A stretch of DNA of 64,000 nt from Paenibacillaceae bacterium. Lineage in GTDB: Bacteria; Bacillota; Bacilli; Paenibacillales; Paenibacillaceae. The notes beneath the pieces were generated by a model. The model saw only the letters and a list, made by a program, of their open reading frames with translations. It was not told where the DNA came from and did not search any database. The DNA lies in contig REGQ01000064.1 of NCBI GenBank assembly GCA_004134985.1, positions 62,001 to 126,000 of the forward strand. The letters run 5' to 3'. The translations under genes and the position numbers were made by a program. Positions 10,057 through 19,033 of this stretch are shown here, piece by piece; position 1 is the stretch's first letter; each line of letters opens with the position of its first letter.

Positions 10057-11154
10057 CTAATCGATCGAGACGGAATCCTGATGCATAGTACCGCTTAGCG
10101 TTTTGGGCCGACCATACTCTTGCTCGGCCTGCGCCTCGCTTTTGATATCAATTTTCCAGCCGGTCAGCTTGGCAGCCAGCCGCGCATTCTGTCCTTTGAT
10201 ACCGATTGCGAGCGAAAGTTGATAATCTGGCACGATAACCCTTGCCATCTTCTCTTCTTCAAAAACGATAACTTCCAATACTTTCGATGGGCTGAGCGCG
10301 TTGGCAACATACTCCTCAACGTTTTCCGACCATCTGACAATATCGATTTTTTCGCCCTTGAGTTCACCGACGACGGTCTGCACGCGCATGCCTTTGGGAC
10401 CTACGCATGACCCGACCGGATCGACTTCCTCATTGCGTGAGTGAACAGCAATTTTCGAGCGAAAGCCAGCTTCGCGCGCGACAGAGCGTATTTCTACAAC
10501 TCCATCATAAATTTCAGGCACTTCAAGCTCGAATAGACGCTTGAGCAGTCCCGGATGCGTCCGTGACAAAATGATCTGCGGCCCCTTCGTCGTGTTTTCC
10601 ACTTTGGTAATGAAGGATTTCACCCGATCGCCATGCTTGAACTTATCCGTCGGCATCATTTCAGTGAGCGGCAGCACCGCCTCTACCTTGCCCAAATCGA
10701 TGAACAAATTGCGCGTGTCCTGACGCTGAACAATGCCGGTGACGATGTCCTCTTCTTTGTCAATAAAAGCATTGTAGATCAGCCCCCGCTCCGCTTCGCG
10801 GATACGCTGGGTGACCACCTGCTTAGCCGTCTGGGCGGCAATACGACCAAAATCGCGCGGGGTAACTTCAACCTCGGCGATGTCATCCAATTGATAGTGT
10901 GGATTAATTTCGCGCGCAGCTTCAACAGAGATTTCAAGCCGCGGATCGAGCACATCCTCCATTACCGTCTTGCGTGCGTAGACTTTAATTACACCGGTAA
11001 ACCGGTTAATATCCACCCTAACATTTTGCGCCGCATTAAAATTGCGTTTGTAGCTGGATATCAGTGCTGCTTCAATTGCTTCAAGCAGCACATCCTTGGT
11101 AATTCCTTTATCTCTTTCTATTTCCGACAGTGCTTCAATAAAGTCCATACTCAT
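10057..11154 (-). CDS. nusA: Transcription termination/antitermination factor NusA
   Basis: A 365-residue protein that binds RNA polymerase near the exit channel and modulates pausing, intrinsic termination and antitermination. Domains: N-terminal polymerase-binding domain (1-125, FIEALSEIERDKGI), S1 (about 135-200, GIVQRQDTRNLFIDLGKVEA), KH1 (about 225-290, VGPKGMRVQTVVGEL) and KH2 (about 295-345, LAIGIKGQNARLAAKLTGW). The length, without the C-terminal acidic repeats of E. coli, is right for Firmicutes. The family start is MSMDFIEAL; AGGAGG lies 12 bases upstream of 11154, a rather long spacing. Second gene of the rimP operon. Confidence 0.97.
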   Translation of the reverse strand: MSMDFIEALSEIERDKGITKDVLLEAIEAALISSYKRNFNAAQNVRVDINRFTGVIKVYARKTVMEDVLDPRLEISVEAAREINPHYQLDDIAEVEVTPRDFGRIAAQTAKQVVTQRIREAERGLIYNAFIDKEEDIVTGIVQRQDTRNLFIDLGKVEAVLPLTEMMPTDKFKHGDRVKSFITKVENTTKGPQIILSRTHPGLLKRLFELEVPEIYDGVVEIRSVAREAGFRSKIAVHSRNEEVDPVGSCVGPKGMRVQTVVGELKGEKIDIVRWSENVEEYVANALSPSKVLEVIVFEEEKMARVIVPDYQLSLAIGIKGQNARLAAKLTGWKIDIKSEAQAEQEYGRPKTLSGTMHQDSVSID

Positions 11155-11181
11155 TTGAAATGAGATCCTCCTCGCAGACAA

Positions 11182-11643
11182 TTAGAAAACAATGGCCAAC
11201 CGTGCGCTGGCGATTTTGGCGTATGGAATCACATGCTTTTTCCTGCCAATCTCCACAACCGCCTGCTCTTCCTCAAAGGAAAGCAGGCGCCCTTCAAACT
11301 CTTTGAGGCTGTCAATCGGCTCGTAAGTCGAGATGAAGACATGCTTGCCGACGGCTTTGCGCACATCATCCGCCTGCTTCAGCGGACGCTCCGCTCCCGG
11401 AGAGGAAACTTCAAGAAAATACGCCCCCTCAACCGGGTCGTTCTGGTCCAGTTGCTCGCTTAAAAATTCGCTGACGCGGCCGCATTCATCGATGTCAATG
11501 CCGCCTTCCCTGTCCACATATACTCGGAGAAACCAGTTGCTTCCCTCCTTGACATACTCAATATCGACCAGTTCAAAGTTATGAGTGTCCAAAAATGGAC
11601 GCAGCATTTCTTCAACAGCGGTTTTAATTTTAGTTATACTCAA
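11182..11643 (-). CDS. rimP: Ribosome maturation factor RimP
   Basis: A 153-residue factor needed for early 30S assembly. It contains FELVDIEYVKEGSNWFLRVY and EGAYFLEVSSPGAERPL, both RimP signatures, with the C-terminal Sm-like domain at about 90-150. The reading frame opens at a TTG (11641-11643) preceded by GGGGGG with nine bases between; no ATG gives a complete N-terminus. It is the first gene of the rimP-nusA-infB operon and is preceded by a promoter and a leader hairpin. Confidence 0.95.
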   Translation of the reverse strand: MSITKIKTAVEEMLRPFLDTHNFELVDIEYVKEGSNWFLRVYVDREGGIDIDECGRVSEFLSEQLDQNDPVEGAYFLEVSSPGAERPLKQADDVRKAVGKHVFISTYEPIDSLKEFEGRLLSFEEEQAVVEIGRKKHVIPYAKIASARLAIVF

Positions 11644-11691
11644 TTGATGTGACCCCCCGATGGTTCATGCAAAAATTAGGTGGCAAAAGGT

Positions 11692-11715
11692 AAAGAGTGG
11701 GTTGCCCCACTCTTT
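11692..11715 (-). promoter_or_regulatory. Leader hairpin before rimP (possible attenuator and polC terminator)
   Basis: A perfect 10-bp stem, AAAGAGTGGG / CCCACTCTTT on the minus strand, closed by a GCAA tetraloop (GNRA type). It lies downstream of the rimP promoter and about 50 bases before the start codon. The following ACCTTTTGCC is a poor U-tract, so it could be a weak terminator for polC read-through, an attenuator of the rimP operon, or a stabilising leader stem. Confidence 0.7.
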
Positions 11716-11749
11716 GACGGAATAGTTTATCATCAGGATTACCAGAAAA

Positions 11750-11778
11750 ATTATACCATAATCAAGTAGTAGTGACAA
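11750..11778 (-). promoter_or_regulatory. Sigma-A promoter of the rimP-nusA-infB-ribF operon
   Basis: Minus strand TTGTCA, 17-base spacer, perfect TATAAT. It starts 10 bases beyond the polC stop and about 107 bases ahead of the rimP start. This is the best promoter match I found in the window. Confidence 0.85.
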
Positions 11779-11788
11779 GTGTGAGTTG

Positions 11789-14700
11789 TCAGAACAAGGA
11801 TAACTGGTTCGATTCCGGAAGCCCTCTGAAACAACCCATGCTGCCTAGCACTTCAATGATCGTTTTTCCTGCTTTCGATTTCTGCTGGAAGTCTTCAATC
11901 GATAGAAACTCCCCGGATTCCCGGGCAGCGGCAATGTTGCGTGCAGCATTGTCGCCAATGCCGCCGATCGCCGCAAACGGAGGGATCAATGTATCCCCGT
12001 CAATAATAAATCGGGTAGCGTCTGAACGGTAAAGATCTACCGGCTTAAAGCTGAAGCCGCGGGCTGTCATCTCCAGCGCCATTTCCAGCAGCGATATCAT
12101 CGCCTTTTCCTTCGGGAGCGCCTGGAAGCCTTTCGCTTCAATTTCAATCAGTTTTTTCATGATGGCGTCGTAACCCTGACAGAGCAGCTCTAGATCAAAG
12201 TCCTCCGCGCGCACGGTGAAGTAAGTGGCATAAAAAGCTATAGGATAATAGAGTTTGAAGTAGGCGGTCCGCACAGCCGAAATGACGTATGCTGCGGCAT
12301 GCGCCTTCGGGAACATGTACTCGATCTTAAGGCATGAATCAATATACCACTGCGGAACCTTGCATCGTTTCATCTCTTCAATCCATTCCGGTGTAAGCCC
12401 TTTGCCCTTCCGGACACTTTCGGTGATCTTGAACGCAAGTCCCGCATCCATGTCTGCTTTGTATATCAAGTAGAGCATAATGTCGTCCCGACAGCCGATT
12501 ACCGTCTTGATATTGCATGTATTATTGCGAATCAGTTCCTGGGCGTTGCCTAGCCATACACCTGTTCCATGGGACAGCCCTGATATTTGCAGCAAATCGG
12601 CGAATGTCGCAGGATGCGTCTCCTGAAGCATCTGCCGGACAAACTTCGTCCCCATTTCCGGAACGCCGTAAGTAGCGACAGAAGAGCGAATTTGTTCCGG
12701 GATCACGCCAAGAGCGTTCGTCGAATTGAAAAGACTCATCACTTTCGGATCATTCATCGGGATGCTGATCGGGTCTACCCCGGTGAGATCCTGTAGCATC
12801 CGCATCATCGTCGGATCATCGTGACCAAGAATATCGAGCTTGAGCAGATTGGCGTCAAAGGCATGATAATCAAAATGAGTCGTCATCCACTCGGCGCTTG
12901 TATCATCGGCCGGGAACTGAACCGGAGTAATGTCGTCAACTTCCATATAATCAGGCACAACGACAATTCCGCCCGGATGCTGGCCTGTACTGCGCTTGAC
13001 GCCCGTACAGCCGCTCGCAAGCCGGCTCAGCTCTGCGCCGCGCCACTTTTTGCCCTGCGCTTCCTCATACTTCTTGGCAAATCCGAAAGCCGTCTTCTCC
13101 GCCACTGTGCCGATTGTGCCTGCGCGGAACACACTCTTAACGCCAAACATTTCTTTGGTGAAATTATGGGCATGCGGCTGATATTCCCCTGAAAAGTTCA
13201 AGTCAATATCGGGTACTTTGTCCCCCTTAAAGCCCAGGAACGTTTCAAACGGAATATCCTGGCCCTCGCCTTTCATGTTCAAGCCGCAATGCGGACAGGC
13301 CTTGTCCGGCAAGTCAAAGCCGCTTGGCACGCTGCCGTCCAAAAACCATTCGCTATGCCGGCAATCCGAATTTTTGCACAAATAGTGCGCCGGGAGCGGG
13401 TTAACCTCTGAAATGCCGAGAAAGGTTGCAACCACCGATGAGCCAACCGAACCCCTGGAGCCGACGAGATAGCCATCCTGGTTCGATTTTTTAACCAGCC
13501 GCTCGGAAATCAGGTAGTTGGCGGAAAAACCGAATTTGATGATCGGCACCAACTCCTTCTCAAGCCGCTGTACGACAACTTCCGGCAGTTCCTCGCCATA
13601 TAGAAACTTGGCAGTGGCATAGCAAGTGTTGCGAATTTCGTCGTCCGCTCCATCAATATTCGGGGTGAACAATTCATCAGGGAACATCGCGTATTTCTCA
13701 AAGCGCTCTGCGAGCTGCACTGTATTGCTTACAACAACTTCATGCGCCTTCTCCGCGCCCAGGAAAGCAAATTCATTCAGCATTTCCTTCGTCGTCCGGA
13801 AATGCGCATCCGGTTTGACCATATCTTTCAGCGGACTGAATCCGGTTATGCCGTGTATTGTGATATCCCGGTAAATTTTGTCGCGCGGCTCAAGGTAATG
13901 AACATTGCCGGTCGCAATGACGGGCTTATTAAGTTTCTCGCCAATTTGCACCACACGGCGCAGTGCACCCTCAATCTCCGCTCTGCTTCCGACAAATCCC
14001 TTGTCAACCAAATGCATATAGAAGCAGACAGGCTGGATTTCAAGAACGTCGTAGAACAACGCCGTTTCCTCAGCCTCTTCCAACGATTTGTTCAGCACGG
14101 TTTCAAAAAACTCGCTCTTTTCACAGCCGGAGATGACAAGCAGCCCCTCGCGCATTTCAACCAGCTTGCTCTTCGGTATGCAAGCGACCCGTTTGAAATG
14201 TTTGGTATGGGATAATGAAATGAGCTTGAACAGATTTTTTTTACCCGCGGCGTTCAAGGCATAGATGCAGCAATGAAACGGGCGGGCGTTGGAGAGATCC
14301 AGGCCCACATAGTCATTCAGCTGATGCAAGCCGGTAATATTGCGGCTGGCAGCTTCTGCGATCAGTCCGAAGAGTACACCTCCGAGCGCAAGGGAATCAT
14401 CGACAGCGCGGTGATGGTTTTCCAGGTTGACTTTATATTTGTCGGACAACGTATTCAGACGGTGATTTTTCATCTGAGGATGGAGAAAACGGGCGAATTC
14501 CAATGTATCAAGCACCGGGTTCGCAATCGGCGGCAAACCATGCGCCTTGCAGGCTGCCTGCATAAAACCGATATCAAACCTGGCGTTATGAGCGACAAGC
14601 ACCGCATCCCCGATAAAATCAATAAACTCCCGCAGCTTTGGCTCAAGCTCTGGAGCGCCAGCCACCATTTCATCGGTAATGTTGGTCAACTGCTGGATAT

Positions 14701-16093
14701 GGTAAGGAATTTTCTCATGGGGATCGATAAATGTCTCGAAACGATCAATCTCCTTCCCATCCTTCATCTTGACGCCGGCAAGCTCGATGATTTTGTTATT
14801 GACAACCGACAGACCTGTCGTCTCGATATCAAATACAACATAAAGCGTGTCGGCAAGCTGCTCCTCACGCGGCTCCAGCACCATCGGTACCGCATCATTG
14901 ATCACGTTGGCTTCCACACCGAACAGCACTTTAACCCCATGCTTGCCAGCCAGCTTGGCCGCATCCGGGAAAACCTGTATATTGCTGTGATCGGTCACCG
15001 CAATCGCCGAATGCCCCCACTTGGCCGCCGTCTTTATGTAGCTGTCAAACGAAGTTACCGCATCCATCGTGCTCATCGTCGTATGCAAATGGAATTCAAC
15101 CCGTTTTTCTTCAGCATCGTCCATTCGCGCTGCCGGGGCTTTGAGTTCATGCAAATCATTCGGCATCATGACCAGTTCCGGCTCCTGCATGAATCGGTCA
15201 TATTCTACCCGTCCGCGCGCCTTCACCCACTGTCCGTTTTTCAGCAGGCTGAGCACCTTGACATCTTCCTTCGTTTTGGCAAACATCTTCATCGCCATCG
15301 AATCGGAGAAGTCGGTCAGGTTAAAGGTAAACAGCGTACTGCCGTTGCGAAGCTCTTTCCGGTCAAGACCGAAGACTGTACCCTGCACCGTAATTTTTTT
15401 CTCTTCCTCGATAATTTGCATCAGCGGCGTCGGTTCTTCTTTAATATCATAGCCGACTGCCAGACGCTGCGCACCCTCTTCTTCCGTAGAAGGCTCGCTT
15501 ACCGATGTCATCATCTGCTCGATGATTTCCCGCTCTTCCTGGGCGAGACGCTGGTTGAACGCTTCAACTTCCGCTTCCCTTGTTTCTGCGGCAACCAGCT
15601 TGACGCGGCACTCCCGGTTGAAGCGCTGCCTGAAAAATTGTCCGATCGCTTCATCAAGATTTTTCTTGCGCGCCATTTCAAGCACAGCTTCATTCTGCAG
15701 ATGCACAGTCAGTACACCCTCATCAACGGCAGGCTTCGCCTTGCCAAGCCACCCATTGACCGATGCCATCTCCTTCTGTGCCCAGCTTACAAACAGCGGC
15801 CAATAGTCGAGCAGAAGGTCTTCCGTTTGTACATCCTGTCCGAATTCGAACTTGAAATCTACTGCTGCGATATGTGAAAACTTGTCCTTGATAGTTTCAG
15901 TGAATTTGACATGCGCCTCTAAAGGCGTCAAGGACGCTTTGCGGATGCAAAACGTCCATTCACGGTTGCTTGAACTGACAATAACTTTCTCAATGTAACC
16001 ATCATGATAGTAGGTATCAATGAACGCTTGCGGCAGCGCTGCCTGCTTCATAAGCTGTTCAAAACGCTGACGCTTTTCCGCCAAATTGTCCAT
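11789..16093 (-). CDS. polC: DNA polymerase III alpha subunit, PolC type
   Basis: A 1434-residue replicative polymerase of low-GC Gram-positives carrying its own proofreading exonuclease. Order: N-terminal region, OB domain (about 233-310), PHP domain (from about 333, HLHTTMSTMDAV and ITV-type AVTDHSN) interrupted by a DnaQ-like exonuclease (about 420-585, FDIETTGLS and HNARFDIGFM), PHP remainder, a Cys-rich zinc region (about 905-945), the polymerase core with the catalytic-Asp motif PDIDLNFSGEY, and C-terminal HhH regions. Length is typical (B. subtilis 1437). The ATG at 16093 follows GGAGGGG. It stands between proS and rimP, the standard Bacillales place, preceded by an unusual 28-bp palindrome. 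Confidence 0.98.
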   Translation of the reverse strand: MDNLAEKRQRFEQLMKQAALPQAFIDTYYHDGYIEKVIVSSSNREWTFCIRKASLTPLEAHVKFTETIKDKFSHIAAVDFKFEFGQDVQTEDLLLDYWPLFVSWAQKEMASVNGWLGKAKPAVDEGVLTVHLQNEAVLEMARKKNLDEAIGQFFRQRFNRECRVKLVAAETREAEVEAFNQRLAQEEREIIEQMMTSVSEPSTEEEGAQRLAVGYDIKEEPTPLMQIIEEEKKITVQGTVFGLDRKELRNGSTLFTFNLTDFSDSMAMKMFAKTKEDVKVLSLLKNGQWVKARGRVEYDRFMQEPELVMMPNDLHELKAPAARMDDAEEKRVEFHLHTTMSTMDAVTSFDSYIKTAAKWGHSAIAVTDHSNIQVFPDAAKLAGKHGVKVLFGVEANVINDAVPMVLEPREEQLADTLYVVFDIETTGLSVVNNKIIELAGVKMKDGKEIDRFETFIDPHEKIPYHIQQLTNITDEMVAGAPELEPKLREFIDFIGDAVLVAHNARFDIGFMQAACKAHGLPPIANPVLDTLEFARFLHPQMKNHRLNTLSDKYKVNLENHHRAVDDSLALGGVLFGLIAEAASRNITGLHQLNDYVGLDLSNARPFHCCIYALNAAGKKNLFKLISLSHTKHFKRVACIPKSKLVEMREGLLVISGCEKSEFFETVLNKSLEEAEETALFYDVLEIQPVCFYMHLVDKGFVGSRAEIEGALRRVVQIGEKLNKPVIATGNVHYLEPRDKIYRDITIHGITGFSPLKDMVKPDAHFRTTKEMLNEFAFLGAEKAHEVVVSNTVQLAERFEKYAMFPDELFTPNIDGADDEIRNTCYATAKFLYGEELPEVVVQRLEKELVPIIKFGFSANYLISERLVKKSNQDGYLVGSRGSVGSSVVATFLGISEVNPLPAHYLCKNSDCRHSEWFLDGSVPSGFDLPDKACPHCGLNMKGEGQDIPFETFLGFKGDKVPDIDLNFSGEYQPHAHNFTKEMFGVKSVFRAGTIGTVAEKTAFGFAKKYEEAQGKKWRGAELSRLASGCTGVKRSTGQHPGGIVVVPDYMEVDDITPVQFPADDTSAEWMTTHFDYHAFDANLLKLDILGHDDPTMMRMLQDLTGVDPISIPMNDPKVMSLFNSTNALGVIPEQIRSSVATYGVPEMGTKFVRQMLQETHPATFADLLQISGLSHGTGVWLGNAQELIRNNTCNIKTVIGCRDDIMLYLIYKADMDAGLAFKITESVRKGKGLTPEWIEEMKRCKVPQWYIDSCLKIEYMFPKAHAAAYVISAVRTAYFKLYYPIAFYATYFTVRAEDFDLELLCQGYDAIMKKLIEIEAKGFQALPKEKAMISLLEMALEMTARGFSFKPVDLYRSDATRFIIDGDTLIPPFAAIGGIGDNAARNIAAARESGEFLSIEDFQQKSKAGKTIIEVLGSMGCFRGLPESNQLSLF

Positions 16094-16114
16094 AGCCCCT
16101 CCTTCAAACCTTAA

Positions 16115-16142
16115 CGCTACGCAGCCTGCAGGCTGCGTAGCG
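16115..16142. repeat. Perfect 28-bp palindrome between proS and polC
   Basis: CGCTACGCAGCCTG followed directly by its exact reverse complement, centred on CTGCAG. On the minus strand it would fold into a 12-14 bp stem about 20 bases ahead of the polC start codon, with no U-tract on that strand. A weak TTGCAC-15-TATTAT promoter-like pair lies just upstream (16153-16179). It could be a dimeric protein's operator or an mRNA stem that limits polC expression. Confidence 0.9.
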
Positions 16143-16162
16143 ATTGTTTTAAATAATATAAA

Positions 16163-17611
16163 TTAATAGGCGCGTGCAAAAATGACCGTGTGTTTGGCAG
16201 ATTCCCCGCAAACAAGACAATTCGTTTTGTGAGCAGCCGGCTTGAACGGAATGTTGCGGCTTGTTGCCCCGGTCTCCTGTTTCACCTGCTGTTCGCACGC
16301 CTCTGAACCGCACCATCCAGCCTCAGTGAAGCCCCGCTTTTCTTCCATGAACGCTTTCATCTGATCCAAAGTGTCCACTGAATAGGAGTTTTCCTCACGG
16401 AATGCGCTCGCTTTGTCAAACATAGCCTGCTGAATTTCCTCCAGCATTTTAGTTACTTCTGCCGCTAGTTCAGCTTGCGCTACGACACGCTTCTCGCCGC
16501 TGATTCTTGACACGAGCACAACTTGTCCATTCTCCATATCGCGCGGTCCAAGCTCCAGACGCAGCGGAATGCCGCGCATTTCGTATTCATTGAACTTCCA
16601 GCCTGGACTGACATCGGCACGGTCGTCGACACGAACGCGAATTCCTGCTGCCTTCAGTTCTGCGTGAAGCTCATCGACACGTGCAATCACCTGGTCGCGC
16701 AGTTTGGCCGGTCCAATCGGAATCATCATCACTTGTGTCGGCGCTACTTTAGGCGGCAAGGCAAGACCTCTGTCATCGCCATGCACCATAATGAGCGCAC
16801 CGATCAGTCGTGTGCTTGCTCCCCATGATGTCGTGTGAGCATAACGCAGCGTATTTTCCCGATCCAAATATTTAATATCGAAAGCAACTGCAAAGTTCGT
16901 GCCCATATAATGTGATGTTCCCGCCTGCACAGCCCGTCCATCTTTCATCATGGCTTCAATTGAGAACGTTTCAACCGCGCCGGCAAATTTCTCCGAGGGG
17001 GTCTTCTGGCCGGTCACTACAGGAATGGCCAGGAAATCTTCTACAAACGCCCGGTAGACCTCCAGCATCTGCATCGTTTCCTGCCGGGCCTCCGCTTCGT
17101 TTTCATGCGCAGTATGCCCTTCCTGCCAAAGGAATTCGCTGGTGCGCAGAAACGGAAGGGTCCGTTTTTCCCAGCGAACGACGTTGGCCCACTGGTTGAT
17201 TAGTACTGGAAGATCGCGATAGGATTGAATCCATTTCGCATACATATGACCAACCATCGTCTCCGAGGTCGGGCGAACTGCCAGACGCTCTTCCAGCACT
17301 TCTCCTGCCGCCTCAGTTACCCATGGCAGCTCGGGATTGAAGCCTTCAACATGCTCCTTCTCCTTCTGAAAAAAGCTTTCTGGGATGAACAATGGGAAGT
17401 AGGCGTTGCGGTGTCCCGTTTCTTTGAATCTGCGGTCCAGATCGCGCTGAATGTTTTCCCATATTTCATAGCCTTCCGGACGAAAGACGATACAGCCCCG
17501 CACCGGCGAATAATCCATTAACTCGGCTTTTTTAATAACGTCGATATACCATCTGGAGAAATCTTCTCCTTGCGGCGTAATTTCTGTGACAAACTGCTTC
17601 TCCTTTGACAT
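16163..17611 (-). CDS. proS: Prolyl-tRNA synthetase, archaeal/eukaryote-type (ProS3)
   Basis: A 482-residue class II synthetase that charges tRNA-Pro. It is the short form without the bacterial editing insertion: motif 2 and 3 core (RPTSETMVGHMYAKWI, TSEFLWQEGHTAH, HGDDRGLALPPKVAP), an anticodon-binding domain (about 285-390), and the extra C-terminal zinc-type domain with GWCGSEACE and NCLVCGES, ending in the conserved terminal Tyr (IFARAY). That C-terminal architecture is the archaeal/eukaryotic type, unlike the 564-residue B. subtilis ProS. The ATG at 17611 follows GGGAGGG; a longer frame to 17659 has no site. No T-box leader is visible upstream. Confidence 0.95.
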   Translation of the reverse strand: MSKEKQFVTEITPQGEDFSRWYIDVIKKAELMDYSPVRGCIVFRPEGYEIWENIQRDLDRRFKETGHRNAYFPLFIPESFFQKEKEHVEGFNPELPWVTEAAGEVLEERLAVRPTSETMVGHMYAKWIQSYRDLPVLINQWANVVRWEKRTLPFLRTSEFLWQEGHTAHENEAEARQETMQMLEVYRAFVEDFLAIPVVTGQKTPSEKFAGAVETFSIEAMMKDGRAVQAGTSHYMGTNFAVAFDIKYLDRENTLRYAHTTSWGASTRLIGALIMVHGDDRGLALPPKVAPTQVMMIPIGPAKLRDQVIARVDELHAELKAAGIRVRVDDRADVSPGWKFNEYEMRGIPLRLELGPRDMENGQVVLVSRISGEKRVVAQAELAAEVTKMLEEIQQAMFDKASAFREENSYSVDTLDQMKAFMEEKRGFTEAGWCGSEACEQQVKQETGATSRNIPFKPAAHKTNCLVCGESAKHTVIFARAY

Positions 17612-17682
17612 ATAGCCCTCCCGGCAACGCGATATAAGACGAGCGCCTACCCTGGCCACAACTGGCTGGGGCAGGCGATTGC

Positions 17683-18957
17683 TCAGCCTTTTACCAAACG
17701 TAAAATATCATTGTAAGTCACTGCGAGCATCAGCAGCATCAGCATCGCGAATCCGATAAAGTGAACCATGCTTTCCCTGTTTGGATCAATCGGTCTTCCA
17801 CGCAGCGCCTCAACGCCGAGGAAGACAAGCCGGCTGCCATCAAGCGCAGGTATCGGCAGCAGATTGAAAATTCCCAGATACAAACTCAGAATAGCCGCCC
17901 AGGATGTTAATTGCGTCAGCCCTTGTCTGGCAATCTGGCTCGTAACTTCCGCCGTCCTCACCGGTCCGCCCAGATCATCCAGCTCGAATTGTCCGGTCAC
18001 AAGCATTTTCAGCGCTTCAAAAATATTAATGGTCATATTTTTCATCGCTTTGCTTGCATACGTTACCGTCTCAATCGCCGTCGCCGAGCGCATCGGGTAG
18101 GTCGGTGCAATACCAACCTTGCCATCGCCGGTATCCGGATCAGGAAGCGGGGTAATAGACAACTCAATCGTCTGGCCATCGCGGACAATCGTCCATTTCA
18201 TCGGCTCATTGGCTGACTTGGAAATCAGGTCAAGCATCTCGTTGAAATTGCCATGAATCTTCGTGCCATTGATGGTATCAATTTCGTCGCCCACCTTCAG
18301 GTTCGCATCGGCGGCCGGCCGTCCCTTGATGATTTCACCAATCAGTACTTTATCTGGCGGGTCAATCGGAATGCCTCCCATTTGAATGTAAAGCCCGAAC
18401 AACACAAAGGCCAAGACGAAATTCATCATCGGACCGGCAAAAATAGCCAGTGCACGCTGACCTACAGTTTTGCTACCGAACTGACGATCCAGCGGCGCAA
18501 TCTGTGTTTCCCGCCCTTTGGCAATCATCAGTGCCTGCGGGTGTACCTCGTACCGCTCCGATTCGCCCTCCACATGAAGCACCACATGAAGATTCTTCTC
18601 CAGGTCAATCGATTCAACTTCGCCGCGCGTAACATTGCTCCGTTCATCAAGACGGTCCAGATAGATCCGTGTCACCTGATCCCCATTCAGCCTGACCGCA
18701 ATGGTCTGGCCTGGCTGAACCTCGACAAGTTCCGGATCTTCACCCGCCATCCGGACGAAGCCCCCGGCAGGAATTAACCGAATCGTATAGCGCGTTTCCC
18801 CTCTTTTTACTGAAAAAAGCTTCGGACCAAATCCGATTGCAAACTCCCTGACCAAAATGCCTGCCCGTTTGGCAAAGTAGAGATGCCCCCATTCATGGAT
18901 GGACACAATGACAAAAAAGACAAGCACGGTCATCAAAACAATTCGAACCATTTCCAT
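17683..18957 (-). CDS. rasP: Site-2 protease RasP (RseP family), membrane zinc metalloprotease
   Basis: A 424-residue intramembrane protease. In B. subtilis RasP cleaves anti-sigma RsiW, FtsL and remnant signal peptides. The N-terminal transmembrane helix carries the zinc motif HEWGH (about residues 22-26); a PDZ domain covers about 200-285 (LKVGDEIDTINGTKI); the late helix carries the second zinc ligand motif NLLPIPALDGSRL (about 360). About four membrane segments are seen. The ATG at 18957 has AGGAGG upstream. The dxr-rasP-proS-polC order is conserved in Bacillales. Confidence 0.96.
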   Translation of the reverse strand: MEMVRIVLMTVLVFFVIVSIHEWGHLYFAKRAGILVREFAIGFGPKLFSVKRGETRYTIRLIPAGGFVRMAGEDPELVEVQPGQTIAVRLNGDQVTRIYLDRLDERSNVTRGEVESIDLEKNLHVVLHVEGESERYEVHPQALMIAKGRETQIAPLDRQFGSKTVGQRALAIFAGPMMNFVLAFVLFGLYIQMGGIPIDPPDKVLIGEIIKGRPAADANLKVGDEIDTINGTKIHGNFNEMLDLISKSANEPMKWTIVRDGQTIELSITPLPDPDTGDGKVGIAPTYPMRSATAIETVTYASKAMKNMTINIFEALKMLVTGQFELDDLGGPVRTAEVTSQIARQGLTQLTSWAAILSLYLGIFNLLPIPALDGSRLVFLGVEALRGRPIDPNRESMVHFIGFAMLMLLMLAVTYNDILRLVKG

Positions 18958-19033
18958 TTGTGCAGCCTCCTGTTCGTAACGGCCTGTACCTAGATTATCA
19001 TTATTCTCCCGGCCGATACAAGAGAACTGTCAT

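Noticed and set aside
14273-15877. 534-codon plus-strand open frame antisense to polC
   Set aside because: It lies wholly within polC, shows no domain, and its composition is what the complement of a GC-biased gene gives; no ribosome site or promoter seen.
17612-17682. T-box or other riboswitch upstream of proS
   Set aside because: The gap is only about 70 bases and lacks the conserved T-box sequence; the inverted repeat near 17655-17680 has no terminator tail.
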